DNA of 64,000 bases from Anaerosporobacter sp031551385 (GCF_031551385.1 NZ_JAVBNS010000055.1:1-64000); one strand, 5' to 3'. Positions 52,204 through 60,482 are shown, numbered from the stretch's first letter. Numbers and translations: made by a program. Notes: generated by a model from the letters alone, not told the origin.

Positions 52204-53100
52204 TTATGCTCTCTCTTGAAAGAAATCAATGAATTTCTGTAGTGATTCCGATGGTTCTGCATTCTCTGCATAAGCAAAGCCTACATGACGTTTGGAGATA
52301 GGAGCTACAAACGGTACTTCGATTAAAGTACCATTTTTTAAATCTTCACGAACGAAATCTTTAATAACACAACTTACTCCTAGACCAATCTTTGCAAATT
52401 CAACTAGTAAGTCGATGTCGTTTACTTCAAGAATTCTATTAGTTTCTACATGATAAGTTCTGAAGTAGTTATCAATATACATTCTAGTAATATTCTCTTC
52501 GTCAAGAAGCATCAAATTTGCAGACTTGAATACATCGAAATTATCCTCAGACTCACGAAGTTTAAGATTATCCATATATGTTTTTGTTGCAACAAAACCA
52601 TCTTCAATTTCTGCGATTGGGAAGAATGTTATATTGCGCAGTTGTTCTGGTTTAGCAATTAGACCAATATCGATTTTGCGACTTTCAAGTAGCTCAAGTG
52701 TTTGAAAAGTTGAGTGGCAGTCAATTGTAATCTTGATATGTGGATATTTAATAATAAAATCTTTAAGATAAGGAATCAACAAATACTTACAGAGAGTAGT
52801 ACTGACACCGATACGGATATGACCGATTCCAAGTTCGTTAACTTTTCGAATCGTATCTTCTCCAAGCTGTAATGTTTCAAATGCAGATTTCGTATGTTCG
52901 TAGAGCATCTTACCTTCATCTGTTAGATGGACACCACGAGAATTTCTTGTAAATAAAACAACTTCAAGATTTTGTTCTAATTTGCTAATTGCCTTACTAA
53001 TAGCCGGTTGGCTAATATATAATTCTTTTGCCGCACGTGATATATTGCCAGTCTCTGCAACGCAATTAAATATTTTGTATAGGGATAAATTCTGTTCCAT
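52204..53100 (-). CDS. LysR-family transcriptional regulator
   Basis: The protein is 298 residues from ATG 53100; the frame begins at 53148, but MEQNLSLYKIFNCVAETGNI is the normal LysR N-terminus. The winged HTH (1-60) has SRAAKELYISQPAISKAISKLE. The substrate-binding domain (about 90-295) has GHIRIGVSTTLCKYLLIPYL, KIDIGLIAKPE and IGLGVSCVIKDFV. The effector and targets are unknown; no divergent gene gives a hint. It lies downstream of ohrR on the same strand, separated by more than 100 bases. Confidence 0.92.
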   Translation of the reverse strand: MEQNLSLYKIFNCVAETGNISRAAKELYISQPAISKAISKLEQNLEVVLFTRNSRGVHLTDEGKMLYEHTKSAFETLQLGEDTIRKVNELGIGHIRIGVSTTLCKYLLIPYLKDFIIKYPHIKITIDCHSTFQTLELLESRKIDIGLIAKPEQLRNITFFPIAEIEDGFVATKTYMDNLKLRESEDNFDVFKSANLMLLDEENITRMYIDNYFRTYHVETNRILEVNDIDLLVEFAKIGLGVSCVIKDFVREDLKNGTLIEVPFVAPISKRHVGFAYAENAEPSESLQKFIDFFQERA

Positions 53101-53232
53101 AGTAATAACCATGCCTTTCTCGTAATCTGCCTGATCTAAATAATCCATTACATAACTTACTATTATAGCAAGAATATATTTGTATGATATTATCTTATAC
53201 CAAGATGGGGGGAGAATGCAAGTGGAAGTTAG

Positions 53233-53670
53233 TTACTCGTTACAAGAATTCAATACTTTGTATAGAAGCTGATAGAGTGTCATAGCTTCTTCTGGTGCAA
53301 GGTTAATACATTTTCCAATCTGCATAGGGACTTCAACAGCCTCTTTTTTTAACTCTTCACCAGCGTCTGTTAAAGAAACTGTTAGAATTCTTTCATCCTG
53401 TTTATCACGGCTTCTTGTGATGTATCCTTTTTGCTCTAATTTCTTTAGAACTGGTGTTAATGTACCAGAATCCAAATAGAGAAATTCGCCCAGCTCTTTT
53501 ACACTCATCTGTTTGTGTTCCCACAATACCATCATTGTAATATATTGTGTATAAGTCAAATCAATGGAATCGAGAAATGGTTTGTATTTTCTTACGATTT
53601 CTTTTGAACAGGCATACAGTGGAAAGCATAATTGGTTTTCTAATTTTAAAGCATCATATTTATTCTGCAT
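53233..53670 (-). CDS. ohrR: Organic hydroperoxide-sensing repressor OhrR (MarR family)
   Basis: The protein is 145 residues from ATG 53670 (TGGAG 9 bases upstream). With this start the reactive cysteine in LENQLCFPLYACSKEIV falls at residue 15, the same position as C15 of B. subtilis OhrR. The MarR winged helix is clear: YTQYITMMVLWEHKQMSVKELG, YLDSGTLTPVLKKLEQKGYITRSRDKQDER. Oxidation of the Cys by organic peroxides releases the repressor. Two glutathione peroxidase genes upstream on the same strand have OhrR-type palindromes in their promoter, and a half-conserved box lies upstream of ohrR itself (53739-53752), so it probably controls both (inference). Confidence 0.9.
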   Translation of the reverse strand: MQNKYDALKLENQLCFPLYACSKEIVRKYKPFLDSIDLTYTQYITMMVLWEHKQMSVKELGEFLYLDSGTLTPVLKKLEQKGYITRSRDKQDERILTVSLTDAGEELKKEAVEVPMQIGKCINLAPEEAMTLYQLLYKVLNSCNE

Positions 53671-53738
53671 AGTATTGTACTCCATATCTATTCGTTTCAT
53701 TGTATCACTATAGTTTTTGAATCATTAATAAATTGCAT

Positions 53739-53752
53739 ACAATTAAATTTAC
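53739..53752. promoter_or_regulatory. OhrR-box-like site upstream of ohrR
   Basis: TACAATTAAATTTA resembles the OhrR operator TACAATTAAATTGTA known from B. subtilis. It lies about 70 bases upstream of the chosen ohrR start, consistent with autoregulation. Confidence 0.55.
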
Positions 53753-53849
53753 CATCTTTTTTCTTTTATTGCAATGCTGATTTAAAGATTAAGACGACAG
53801 TGTTAACATACTGTTACTGTGAACGTTATGTGTGAACAGTAACAACATA

Positions 53850-54122
53850 CTACTCAGCAGCAAATTCTTTCTGTGATTCGTTATAGGCTTCGCGAACAGC
53901 AAGAGCTAGTTGGTCAGCACAAGAAGTTGGACGTCTTCCGCAAGTAATACCATGACATTTTTCTTCGATTTGCTCTACGGTCCAGCCTTGTACAAGAAGT
54001 TGGATCGCCTTTAAATTTCCGTTACAGCCACCAGTAAATTCAATGTTTTTTACGATGTCTCCATCTAACTCAAGTTTAATATTTGTAGAACATGTATTTT
54101 TTGTAGTGTAGTTATATACCAT
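53850..54122 (-). CDS. TSCPD-domain protein
   Basis: The protein is 90 residues from ATG 54122 (AAAGGATGATAATT upstream). It matches the short TSCPD family seen as single-domain proteins in clostridia: TKNTCSTNIKLELDGD, VKNIEFTGGCNGNLKAIQLL and the Cys-rich HGITCGRRPTSCADQLALAV. The domain also occurs in ribonucleotide reductases. The conserved cysteines suggest a metal-binding or redox role, but the function is unknown. It lies 27 bases after a glutathione peroxidase gene and is probably co-transcribed, hence possibly part of the peroxide response. Confidence 0.85.
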   Translation of the reverse strand: MVYNYTTKNTCSTNIKLELDGDIVKNIEFTGGCNGNLKAIQLLVQGWTVEQIEEKCHGITCGRRPTSCADQLALAVREAYNESQKEFAAE

Positions 54123-54149
54123 AATTATCATCCTTTCTGATTTTAAAAT

Positions 54150-54695
54150 TTAAAGTAATTCTCTCATTTTTTCTTCTATAACATCCATACGCTCAGTTGG
54201 TTCAAAACGTTCCACGACATTTCCACTTCTATCAATAAGGAATTTTGTAAAGTTCCATTTAATATCAGCTTCTGTCTTATAACTAGGATTTGTTCGTTCG
54301 AGTACACTTTCGATAATAGGAGTTAGAGGATGCTCTGAATCAAATCCAGAGAAGCTTTTTTCGTTTTGCAGAAACATATAAAGTGGTAATGCATGTTCGC
54401 CATTAACATCAATCTTAGCGAAATGAGGGAAAGTGATTCCGAATCTTGAATCACAGAAGCTTACAATTTCCTCATCACTTCCAGGTGCTTGATTACCAAA
54501 CTGGTTACATGGAAAATCAAGAATTTCAAGACCACTGCTTTGATATTGCTCATATAAATCTTGTAAATCATCATATTGAGGAGTAAAGCCACATTCTGTT
54601 GCAGTATTTATAATAAGTAACACCTTACCTTCATAATCCTTTAAATGAATAGTTTCTCCATTTGCATTTTTGGCTAAAAAATCGTACACGTTCAT
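54150..54695 (-). CDS. Glutathione peroxidase family protein (paralogue 2)
   Basis: The protein is 181 residues from ATG 54695 (AAAGGAGAG upstream; the frame opens earlier). It has a thioredoxin-fold peroxidase with the catalytic Cys in NTATECGFTPQY (Cys, not selenocysteine), the FPCNQFGNQAPGS box and WNFTKFLIDRSG. Bacterial Cys-type enzymes usually use thioredoxin rather than glutathione as reductant. It is longer than its paralogue by an insertion near residue 115-135. It lies 104 bases downstream of the second gpx gene and upstream of the TSCPD gene on the same strand. Confidence 0.92.
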   Translation of the reverse strand: MNVYDFLAKNANGETIHLKDYEGKVLLIINTATECGFTPQYDDLQDLYEQYQSSGLEILDFPCNQFGNQAPGSDEEIVSFCDSRFGITFPHFAKIDVNGEHALPLYMFLQNEKSFSGFDSEHPLTPIIESVLERTNPSYKTEADIKWNFTKFLIDRSGNVVERFEPTERMDVIEEKMRELL

Positions 54696-54799
54696 CTTAA
54701 TCTCTCCTTTAAAGTTGTTTTTTGTTTGTGAGTATAAACGTTTATTTAAAAATTCTTTGTAGTGTTTCATTCGTTTGGTAGTTAGAACGATGATGTCAA

Positions 54800-55273
54800 T
54801 TATAAAAGTTTCTCAATTTCCTGCTTTATAGCATTTGGTTTCGTAGTTGGTGCAAAACGACCAACAACATTTCCTTTTTGGTCAACAAGGAACTTTGTAA
54901 AATTCCATTTAACATTGCTTCCAAGAATACCACCCTTTTGTGATTTAAGGTAAGTATAGAGAGGAGCAGCATTTACACCATTAACATCAATCTTTTGAAA
55001 CTGTGGAAATGTAATTCCGTATCTTGAGTTACAGAAATCAGCGATTTCCTCAGCACTACCGGGAGCTTGGTTCGCAAACTGATTACATGGAAAATCTAAA
55101 ATCTCAAACCCTTTCTCTTCATATAGTTCATACAAATCTTGAAGCTCATCATATTGTGGAGTAAAGCCACAACCAGTAGCAGTATTAACAATAAGTAAAA
55201 CCTTATCCTTGTAAATCTCCATAGAAACTTCATTGCCGTTAGCATCTTTTACTTTATAATCATAGATATTCAT
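54800..55273 (-). CDS. Glutathione peroxidase family protein (paralogue 1)
   Basis: The protein is 157 residues from ATG 55273 (AAAGGACG upstream). The catalytic Cys is in NTATGCGFTPQYDELQ, with FPCNQFANQAPGSAEE and WNFTKFLVDQKGNVVGRF. It reduces peroxides with a thiol partner. The sequence is close to the neighbour at 54150, so the pair arose by tandem duplication. It is first in a minus-strand unit behind a promoter with two OhrR-type palindromes (55302-55363), so it is probably induced by organic hydroperoxides (inference). Confidence 0.92.
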   Translation of the reverse strand: MNIYDYKVKDANGNEVSMEIYKDKVLLIVNTATGCGFTPQYDELQDLYELYEEKGFEILDFPCNQFANQAPGSAEEIADFCNSRYGITFPQFQKIDVNGVNAAPLYTYLKSQKGGILGSNVKWNFTKFLVDQKGNVVGRFAPTTKPNAIKQEIEKLL

Positions 55274-55301
55274 ATTAAAACGTCCTTTCTTAAATATTGT
55301 T

Positions 55302-55363
55302 TGCAATTAAATTGTATGCAATTGATATAAATGAATTGTACACAATTTAATTGCGGTTGTCAA
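55302..55363 (-). promoter_or_regulatory. gpx promoter with two OhrR-type operators
   Basis: On the minus strand TTGACA (55363-55358), a 17-base spacer and TACAAT (55340-55335) form the promoter. The palindrome CAATTTAATTG (55343-55353) lies in its spacer and CAATTAAATTG (55304-55314) lies just downstream of the start region. Both match the core of the B. subtilis OhrR operator TACAATTAAATTGTA, and ohrR itself is 1.6 kb away. Confidence 0.8.
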
Positions 55364-55524
55364 TAGGTTTTTTGAAAATTTGAAAAATGTTAAAAGTACA
55401 ATTCAAACAACATAACTAAATAATATAGTAAATATGATTAATATGTATTTTATTTATAGCTAAACGTGTGTTAGAATAAACGTACATTAGATAACCAAAA
55501 CATTTTAAATAGGAGGATTTAATT

Positions 55525-56790
55525 ATGGGAATGACAATGACACAAAAAATATTGGCTGCCCATGCTGGTCTTGATTACGTATCTGCAGGGCAATTAATTG
55601 AAGCGGATCTTGATTTAGTACTAGGTAATGATGTAACAGCACCAGTAGCGATTCACGAAATGGAAAAAATGAATACAAAAACTGTATTCGATAAAGATAA
55701 AATAGCACTAGTTCCAGATCATTTTACTCCAAACAAGGATATCAAATCAGCAGAACACTGTAAGTGTGTTCGTAATTTCGCAAAAGAAAATGATATTACT
55801 AATTACTTTGAAATTGGTGAAATGGGAATTGAACATGCATTGTTACCAGAAAAAGGTCTTGTTGTAGCTGGAGATGTTGTTATCGGAGCAGATTCACATA
55901 CTTGTACGTATGGAGCACTAGGAGCATTCTCTACAGGTGTTGGTAGTACAGATATGGCAGCAGGAATGGCAACAGGAAAAGCCTGGTTTAAAGTACCAAG
56001 CGCAATCAAATTTGAATTGACAGGAAAACCAGCACAATGGGTTAGCGGAAAAGATGTTATCTTACACATTATCGGAATGATAGGTGTAGATGGAGCATTA
56101 TACAAAGCAATGGAATTCGTTGGTGATGGTATTGCGAATCTATCAATGGATGACCGTTTTGCAATGGCAAACATGGCAATAGAAGCAGGAGCAAAGAATG
56201 GTATCTTCCCTGTAGACGATCAAACAGTTGCATATATGAAAGATCATTCAACAAAAGAATTTACAACATATGAAGCAGATGAAGATGCAGAATATGATGA
56301 AGTTTATACAATTGATTTATCAACACTTAAATCAACAGTTGCTTTCCCACATCTTCCAGAGAATACAAAAGCAATTGATGAAGTTGGTGAAGTAGTAATT
56401 GACCAAGTAGTAATTGGTTCTTGTACAAATGGTCGTATTGAAGACCTTAGAGTTGCAGCAAAAGTGTTAGAAGGACGTAAAGTTGCAAAAGGAATGCGTC
56501 TTATCGTATTCCCTGCTACACAAGCAATCTATCTTCAAGCAATGGAAGAAGGCTTACTTGCAACATTTATCAAAGCAGGTGGTGTTGTATCAACTCCAAC
56601 ATGTGGACCATGTCTTGGTGGACATATGGGAATTCTTGCAGCAGGAGAAAGAGCAGTTGCAACAACAAACCGTAACTTTGTAGGTCGTATGGGACATGTA
56701 GAATCAGAAGTATATCTTGCAAGCCCGGCAGTAGCGGCAGCAAGTGCAGTAACAGGTAAGATTTCAGGTCCTAGTGAGCTTGGATTATAA
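55525..56790 (+). CDS. leuC: 3-isopropylmalate dehydratase large subunit
   Basis: The protein is 421 residues. It is a [4Fe-4S] aconitase-family enzyme which, with LeuD, converts 2- to 3-isopropylmalate in leucine synthesis. Motifs are MGMTMTQKILAAHAGLDYVS at the start, VVIGADSHTCTYGALGAFS, VIGSCTNGRIEDLR and TPTCGPCLGGHMG, where the cysteines ligate the cluster. It is the shorter, archaeal/clostridial-type large subunit. The ribosome binding site TAGGAGG is 7 bases upstream. leuD follows 14 bases later. No T-box leader is visible upstream. Confidence 0.95.
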   Translation: MGMTMTQKILAAHAGLDYVSAGQLIEADLDLVLGNDVTAPVAIHEMEKMNTKTVFDKDKIALVPDHFTPNKDIKSAEHCKCVRNFAKENDITNYFEIGEMGIEHALLPEKGLVVAGDVVIGADSHTCTYGALGAFSTGVGSTDMAAGMATGKAWFKVPSAIKFELTGKPAQWVSGKDVILHIIGMIGVDGALYKAMEFVGDGIANLSMDDRFAMANMAIEAGAKNGIFPVDDQTVAYMKDHSTKEFTTYEADEDAEYDEVYTIDLSTLKSTVAFPHLPENTKAIDEVGEVVIDQVVIGSCTNGRIEDLRVAAKVLEGRKVAKGMRLIVFPATQAIYLQAMEEGLLATFIKAGGVVSTPTCGPCLGGHMGILAAGERAVATTNRNFVGRMGHVESEVYLASPAVAAASAVTGKISGPSELGL

Positions 56791-56804
56791 GGGGGATTAT
56801 AAAT

Positions 56805-57290
56805 ATGAAAGCATGTGGAACAGTACACAAATATGGTGATAACGTAGATACAGATGTAATTATTCCAGCAAGATATTTGAATTCATCTGACCCAGCAGAA
56901 TTAGCGAAAAAATGTATGGAAGATATCGATGCAGACTTCGTTAATAGAGTAAAACCAGGAGATATCATGGTTGCAAACAAAAACTTTGGTTGTGGTTCTT
57001 CAAGAGAACATGCACCAATCGCAATCAAAGCATCAGGTGTTAGTTGTGTAATCGCAGAAACATTTGCAAGAATCTTCTACCGTAATGCAATTAATATAGG
57101 ATTACCTATTATTGAATGTGAAGCTGCTGCTAAAGAAATTGAAGCTGGCGATGAAGTAGAAATTGATTTTGATAATGGTATGATTTATGACAAAACAAAA
57201 GGAACAGAGTACCAAGGTCAAGCCTTCCCAGAGTTTATGCAAAAAATCATCAAAGCAGAAGGGTTGATTAATTATATCAATCAAAAATAG
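56805..57290 (+). CDS. leuD: 3-isopropylmalate dehydratase small subunit
   Basis: The protein is 161 residues, the swivel domain partner of LeuC. Signatures are VHKYGDNVDTDVIIPARYLN, IMVANKNFGCGSSREHAPIAIK (substrate-binding loop) and FARIFYRNAINIGLPIIEC. The short length agrees with the clostridial-type large subunit upstream. It ends just before the repeat-filled region that separates it from leuB. Confidence 0.96.
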   Translation: MKACGTVHKYGDNVDTDVIIPARYLNSSDPAELAKKCMEDIDADFVNRVKPGDIMVANKNFGCGSSREHAPIAIKASGVSCVIAETFARIFYRNAINIGLPIIECEAAAKEIEAGDEVEIDFDNGMIYDKTKGTEYQGQAFPEFMQKIIKAEGLINYINQK

Positions 57291-57295
57291 GTGGG

Positions 57296-57816
57296 TGACT
57301 ACCTGTGTATGGTAGGTTTGTGATGCAAAACTTTTAGGTTTACGAGCTTCTTCGTTGCTACCCTATAATACGAAACACGCTACACACCTAAGTACTTCTA
57401 AGTGTGTATGGAAAGCTATTGGAATTTTACGGAATCGCCCTCAATTCGGCATCCTGCCTTAGGGCATATCTTGAAAAATCATTGCACTGTTCTGCACCCT
57501 CCACTCAGCGGTCTGAAAGCTCAAAAATTAGTCAACGTAGCTCGCTACGCCTCCTGATTTTTGAACTTCCACCCCACTAAGTGGAGTGCACAGTCCAGTA
57601 CAAGCATTTTTCAGACACGCCCTAGCTCAGGCTGGCTCGGCGTCCATGCCTCGCCTTCCTAGGTTATCGATATACACACTAAGAAGTACTATAGGTATTT
57701 CACTACCATTTCTTAATTATAGGATAGCAACAAAGAAGCAAGATAGATATTGAAGTTTTGCAAGCACAGTTTGTTGATACACAAGTATGCGTAATTTATG
57801 TATGAATAAATAATGT
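57296..57816. repeat. Palindromic repeat element, copy B (interrupted by a nested MITE)
   Basis: This is the same family as 19398-19791: GATGCAAAACTTTTAGG, GAGCTTCTTCGTTGCTA, ACGAAACACGCTACACACCT, TTCGGCATCCTGCCT, then (after the insert) GCTCAGGCTGGCTCGGCGTC, CACACTAAGAAGTACT and TGAAGTTTTGCA are shared. The left outer end differs from copy A and appears shortened. It is interrupted at 57460-57624 by a second element. It lies downstream of leuD. Confidence 0.75.
57460..57624. mobile_element. 165-bp MITE nested inside repeat copy B
   Basis: The element is bounded by TA on both sides, with imperfect inverted ends TAGGGCATATCTTGAAAAAT and TAGGGCGTGTCTGAAAAATG (right end read inverted). The interior has a palindrome around GTAGCTCGCTAC and CCACTAAGTGG. 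The equivalent uninterrupted site in copy A (19590-19600, CCTCAGCTCAG) shows that the element entered at a TA-like dinucleotide. The 89-bp element at 8572-8660 is a shorter relative. Confidence 0.75.
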
Positions 57817-57931
57817 CGAGAGCAAACATTTTTCAAACATAATTATATATTCATCGTCAAGGTTACCCTTGACCTTTTGCACCCGAATCATAATAGATAA
57901 AAAATAATTAAAAACAATAAAGAAAATAAAG

Positions 57932-57989
57932 AAAAGGTAATATCAAGCTATGCCGTTCATTAACGATAGCAAAGATGTTACCTTTTTTA
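57932..57989 (+). terminator. Strong terminator-type hairpin between repeat copies B and C
   Basis: AAAAGGTAATATC (57932-57944) pairs with GATGTTACCTTTT (57974-57986), enclosing GCTAT/ATAGC, with a T6 run. About 60 bases upstream, a 7-bp hairpin AAGGTTA/TGACCTT (57860-57877) contains a TTGACC. No gene lies immediately upstream, so it ends either long leuCD read-through or an unrecognised short RNA. Confidence 0.7.
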
Positions 57990-58049
57990 TTTCTATTTTT
58001 AAAATTCAAATACAAATTTATTGATATCTAATCGGTTCTATTCTACCAA

Positions 58050-58325
58050 TAAAGTAGCTATGCAAAACTCAGCCACCTAAATCAGCTTATTTGTAGCGCT
58101 ACTATGGCAAAGAAACGATAGCGGAGCACCGATAGAACTTCTTAGTGTGTACTACCACAACCTAGGAAGGCTCGGCATGGACGCCGAATCGAAGGCGATT
58201 CCGTACACTTTGTAGTACCTATCCGCACACACTTAGAAGTCCTAAGGTGCGTAGCGTGTTTCGTGTCATAGTACCGCTACAAATAAGCTTTGAAAACGTA
58301 ACAGTTTTGCATCACAACCTACTAC
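58050..58325. repeat. Palindromic repeat element, copy C (inverted, centrally deleted)
   Basis: Read on the minus strand it begins AGGTTGTGATGCAAAACTG and continues with CGAAACACGCTACGCACCT, CACACTTAGAAGT-type blocks, CCTTCGATTCGGCGTCCATG and CCTAGGTTGTGGTAGT. The central GCATCC...GGCTGG segment present in copies A and B is missing, leaving about 275 bp. Orientation is opposite to copy B, 230 bases away, so the two form a large inverted repeat between leuD and the convergent membrane protein gene. Confidence 0.75.
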
Positions 58326-58333
58326 TTCTTATC

Positions 58334-58714
58334 CTAATCTTTAGGTTTAGCAAACAACACTCTGCATACAAGGGCAAGTCCACCAAATATGGTGATAAGA
58401 TATAGTAGCCACTCATATAAAGTAATTGTTTGTAATCGAATATGAACAGACATAATAATCGATACAATAATAAGTAAAAGACCAAGAGCAGCCACAAGCT
58501 TAGAAAGAAAAGACTCTGGTTTTGCAAATAGCATAATAATACCAACGATAAAAGGAATAAAGACAGCACCAGTAGGAAGATGAACACTACCGTAGCTAAT
58601 ACCATAGCTAAAGAAACTGCTAGAAACGCTAACTCGACTAGTAAACAGATAGAGACCAATTACCAACATAGCAAGTCCAACAACAAATTCAGCTAATTCA
58701 TTTCTTTGTTTCAT
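58334..58714 (-). CDS. Hypothetical membrane protein, 126 residues
   Basis: No family is recognised. The protein is 126 residues with about four hydrophobic segments (about 8-24, 44-63, 68-88 and 98-117) and a short basic N-terminus (MKQRNELAEFVVGLAML). A Ser/Gly/Tyr-rich loop follows the first helix (SRVSVSSSFFSYGISYGS), probably outside the membrane. A GGAGGG lies upstream of the ATG on the minus strand. It is divergent from the M18 aminopeptidase gene and convergent with repeat copy C, which ends about 10 bases beyond its stop. Confidence 0.75.
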   Translation of the reverse strand: MKQRNELAEFVVGLAMLVIGLYLFTSRVSVSSSFFSYGISYGSVHLPTGAVFIPFIVGIIMLFAKPESFLSKLVAALGLLLIIVSIIMSVHIRLQTITLYEWLLYLITIFGGLALVCRVLFAKPKD

Positions 58715-58895
58715 TCAAAATACCCTCCTCTAAATTGACAAAAATCATTGTTTATAGTATATACTAAAAACGGCTATAAGGAAACTGATTTAATCTAATT
58801 GTAATATTTGAAATAGCTTAAAATGTAAATAATTCTCAAGTATGAATGGCGTATAAAATATACATGTATATTCAAGAAAAATAGAGAATAATACA

Positions 58896-58924
58896 TTGAC
58901 TATGAGAAAAAAATGCCATACAAT
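58896..58924 (+). promoter_or_regulatory. Promoter of the M18 aminopeptidase gene
   Basis: TTGACT (58896-58901), a 17-base spacer and TACAAT (58919-58924). It overlaps the first codons of the longest open frame, so the real start must be further downstream (TTG 58983). Confidence 0.75.
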
Positions 58925-58982
58925 ACAAATAATGCAGAATGATAACTCTGTGAACATGACTAGAATAGTGGAGGAAAAGAAG

Positions 58983-60374
58983 TTGAGTGAAAAGAAAATA
59001 AATGAAGTAGTATGGTCCAAATATTCAGAAGTGGAACTAAAAGAATTAGAAAGCCTTAATAAAGGATATAGAGAATTTCTTGATACTGGTAAAACAGAAA
59101 GAGAATGCGTAGAAGCAACTGTTGCAATTGTAAAAGAATATGGTTATATTGATCTTAATGAAGTAATTGCAGGAAACAAAACTCTTAAAACAGGAGATAA
59201 AGTATATGCAACATGCATGAAGAAAGCAATTGCATTATTCAATATAGGAAGTGAGAAGATTGAAAACGGTTTATCAATTCTTGGTGCTCATATTGATTCA
59301 CCACGACTTGATATCAAACAAAATCCACTATATGAGGAGAAAGGATTCGCATATCTAGATACTCATTACTATGGTGGAATTAAGAAATACCAATGGGTTA
59401 CTATACCATTAGCGATTCATGGTGTTGTAGTAAAGAAAGATGGAGAAGTAATTAATGTTGTAATTGGAGAAGAAGAAACAGATCCAGTCGTATTTATCTC
59501 TGATTTGCTAATTCATTTAGCAGGAGAGCAGATGACTAAGAAAGCTGATAAAGTAATCGAAGGGGAAGCCCTTGATTTAGTATTCGGAACAATTCCATTA
59601 AAGGATACAGAAAAAGATGCTGTAAAAGCAAATGTTCTTAAATTATTAAAAGATAAATATGGATTTGAAGAAGAAGATTTCTTATCAGCAGAATTAGAAG
59701 TAGTACCTGCTGGAAAAGCAAGAGAAGCTGGTATGGATTCAAGTATGATTATGGCTTATGGACAAGATGATAGAGTTTGTGCATATACATCTTTAATCGC
59801 TATGTTAGAAGTTGCAGATATGAAGAAGACAAGCTGTTGCCTATTAGTTGATAAAGAGGAAATTGGAAGCGTTGGTGCTACTGGTATGCAATCAAAATTC
59901 TTTGAGAACACATTAGCAGAATTAATCGACCGTTTAGAAGGATTCTCAGAATTAAAATTAAGAAGATGTCTAAGCAATTCTAAGATGTTATCTTCTGATG
60001 TAAGTGCAGCATATGATCCTTCGTTTGCATCTGCATTTGATAAGAAGAATTCAGCGTACTTTGGAAAAGGCCTTGTATTTAATAAATATACTGGAGCTAG
60101 AGGAAAGTCAGGAACAAATGATGCAAATGCAGAATATTTTGCAGAAATTCGTAGAATGTTAGAATCACATAATGTAGCATTCCAAACAGCGGAACTTGGA
60201 AAAGTAGATATGGGTGGCGGCGGAACAATCGCTTACATCCTTGCGTTATATGGTATGGAAGTAATCGATAGTGGTGTTGCTGTACTTAATATGCATGCAC
60301 CTTGGGAAGTAACAAGTAAGGCGGATGTATACGAAGCAAAGAAAGGCTATGTAGCATTTTTGAAAGAAGCATAA
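58983..60374 (+). CDS. M18 family aminopeptidase
   Basis: The protein is 463 residues from TTG 58983, chosen because GGAGG is 8 bases upstream and a promoter occupies the earlier part of the frame. It is a cytosolic zinc aminopeptidase of the aspartyl/yeast-LAP4-like M18 family, releasing N-terminal residues from peptides. Metal and active-site motifs are ILGAHIDSPRLDIKQNPLYE, LLVDKEEIGSVGATGMQ and the C-terminal LNMHAPWEVTSKADVYE. The sequence YFGKGLVFNKYTGARGKSGTND is a typical M18 loop. It sits between leuCD and leuB but has no metabolic link to leucine synthesis beyond peptide breakdown. Confidence 0.93.
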   Translation: MSEKKINEVVWSKYSEVELKELESLNKGYREFLDTGKTERECVEATVAIVKEYGYIDLNEVIAGNKTLKTGDKVYATCMKKAIALFNIGSEKIENGLSILGAHIDSPRLDIKQNPLYEEKGFAYLDTHYYGGIKKYQWVTIPLAIHGVVVKKDGEVINVVIGEEETDPVVFISDLLIHLAGEQMTKKADKVIEGEALDLVFGTIPLKDTEKDAVKANVLKLLKDKYGFEEEDFLSAELEVVPAGKAREAGMDSSMIMAYGQDDRVCAYTSLIAMLEVADMKKTSCCLLVDKEEIGSVGATGMQSKFFENTLAELIDRLEGFSELKLRRCLSNSKMLSSDVSAAYDPSFASAFDKKNSAYFGKGLVFNKYTGARGKSGTNDANAEYFAEIRRMLESHNVAFQTAELGKVDMGGGGTIAYILALYGMEVIDSGVAVLNMHAPWEVTSKADVYEAKKGYVAFLKEA

Positions 60375-60441
60375 AAGCGATTAAAGAGAAGATACAATAG
60401 CATATGAAATAATGAAATAAAGAGAATGATATAACATACAA

Positions 60442-60482
60442 AACAATAGAAAGTTTCTAGTAGGGACTTTCTATTGTTTTTT
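60442..60482 (+). terminator. Terminator after the M18 gene
   Basis: AACAATAGAAAGT (60442-60454) pairs with ACTTTCTATTGTT (60466-60478), a perfect 13-bp stem with a T6 tail. Confidence 0.92.

Noticed and set aside
53809..53849. Inverted repeat GTTACTGT/ACAGTAAC after the TSCPD gene
   Set aside because: It is a modest 8-bp stem without a T run; it may help end the gpx-TSCPD transcript but is not clear enough to call.
55380..55524. T-box or leucine leader upstream of leuC
   Set aside because: The region is AT-rich without a T-box sequence, specifier stem or terminator/antiterminator pair.
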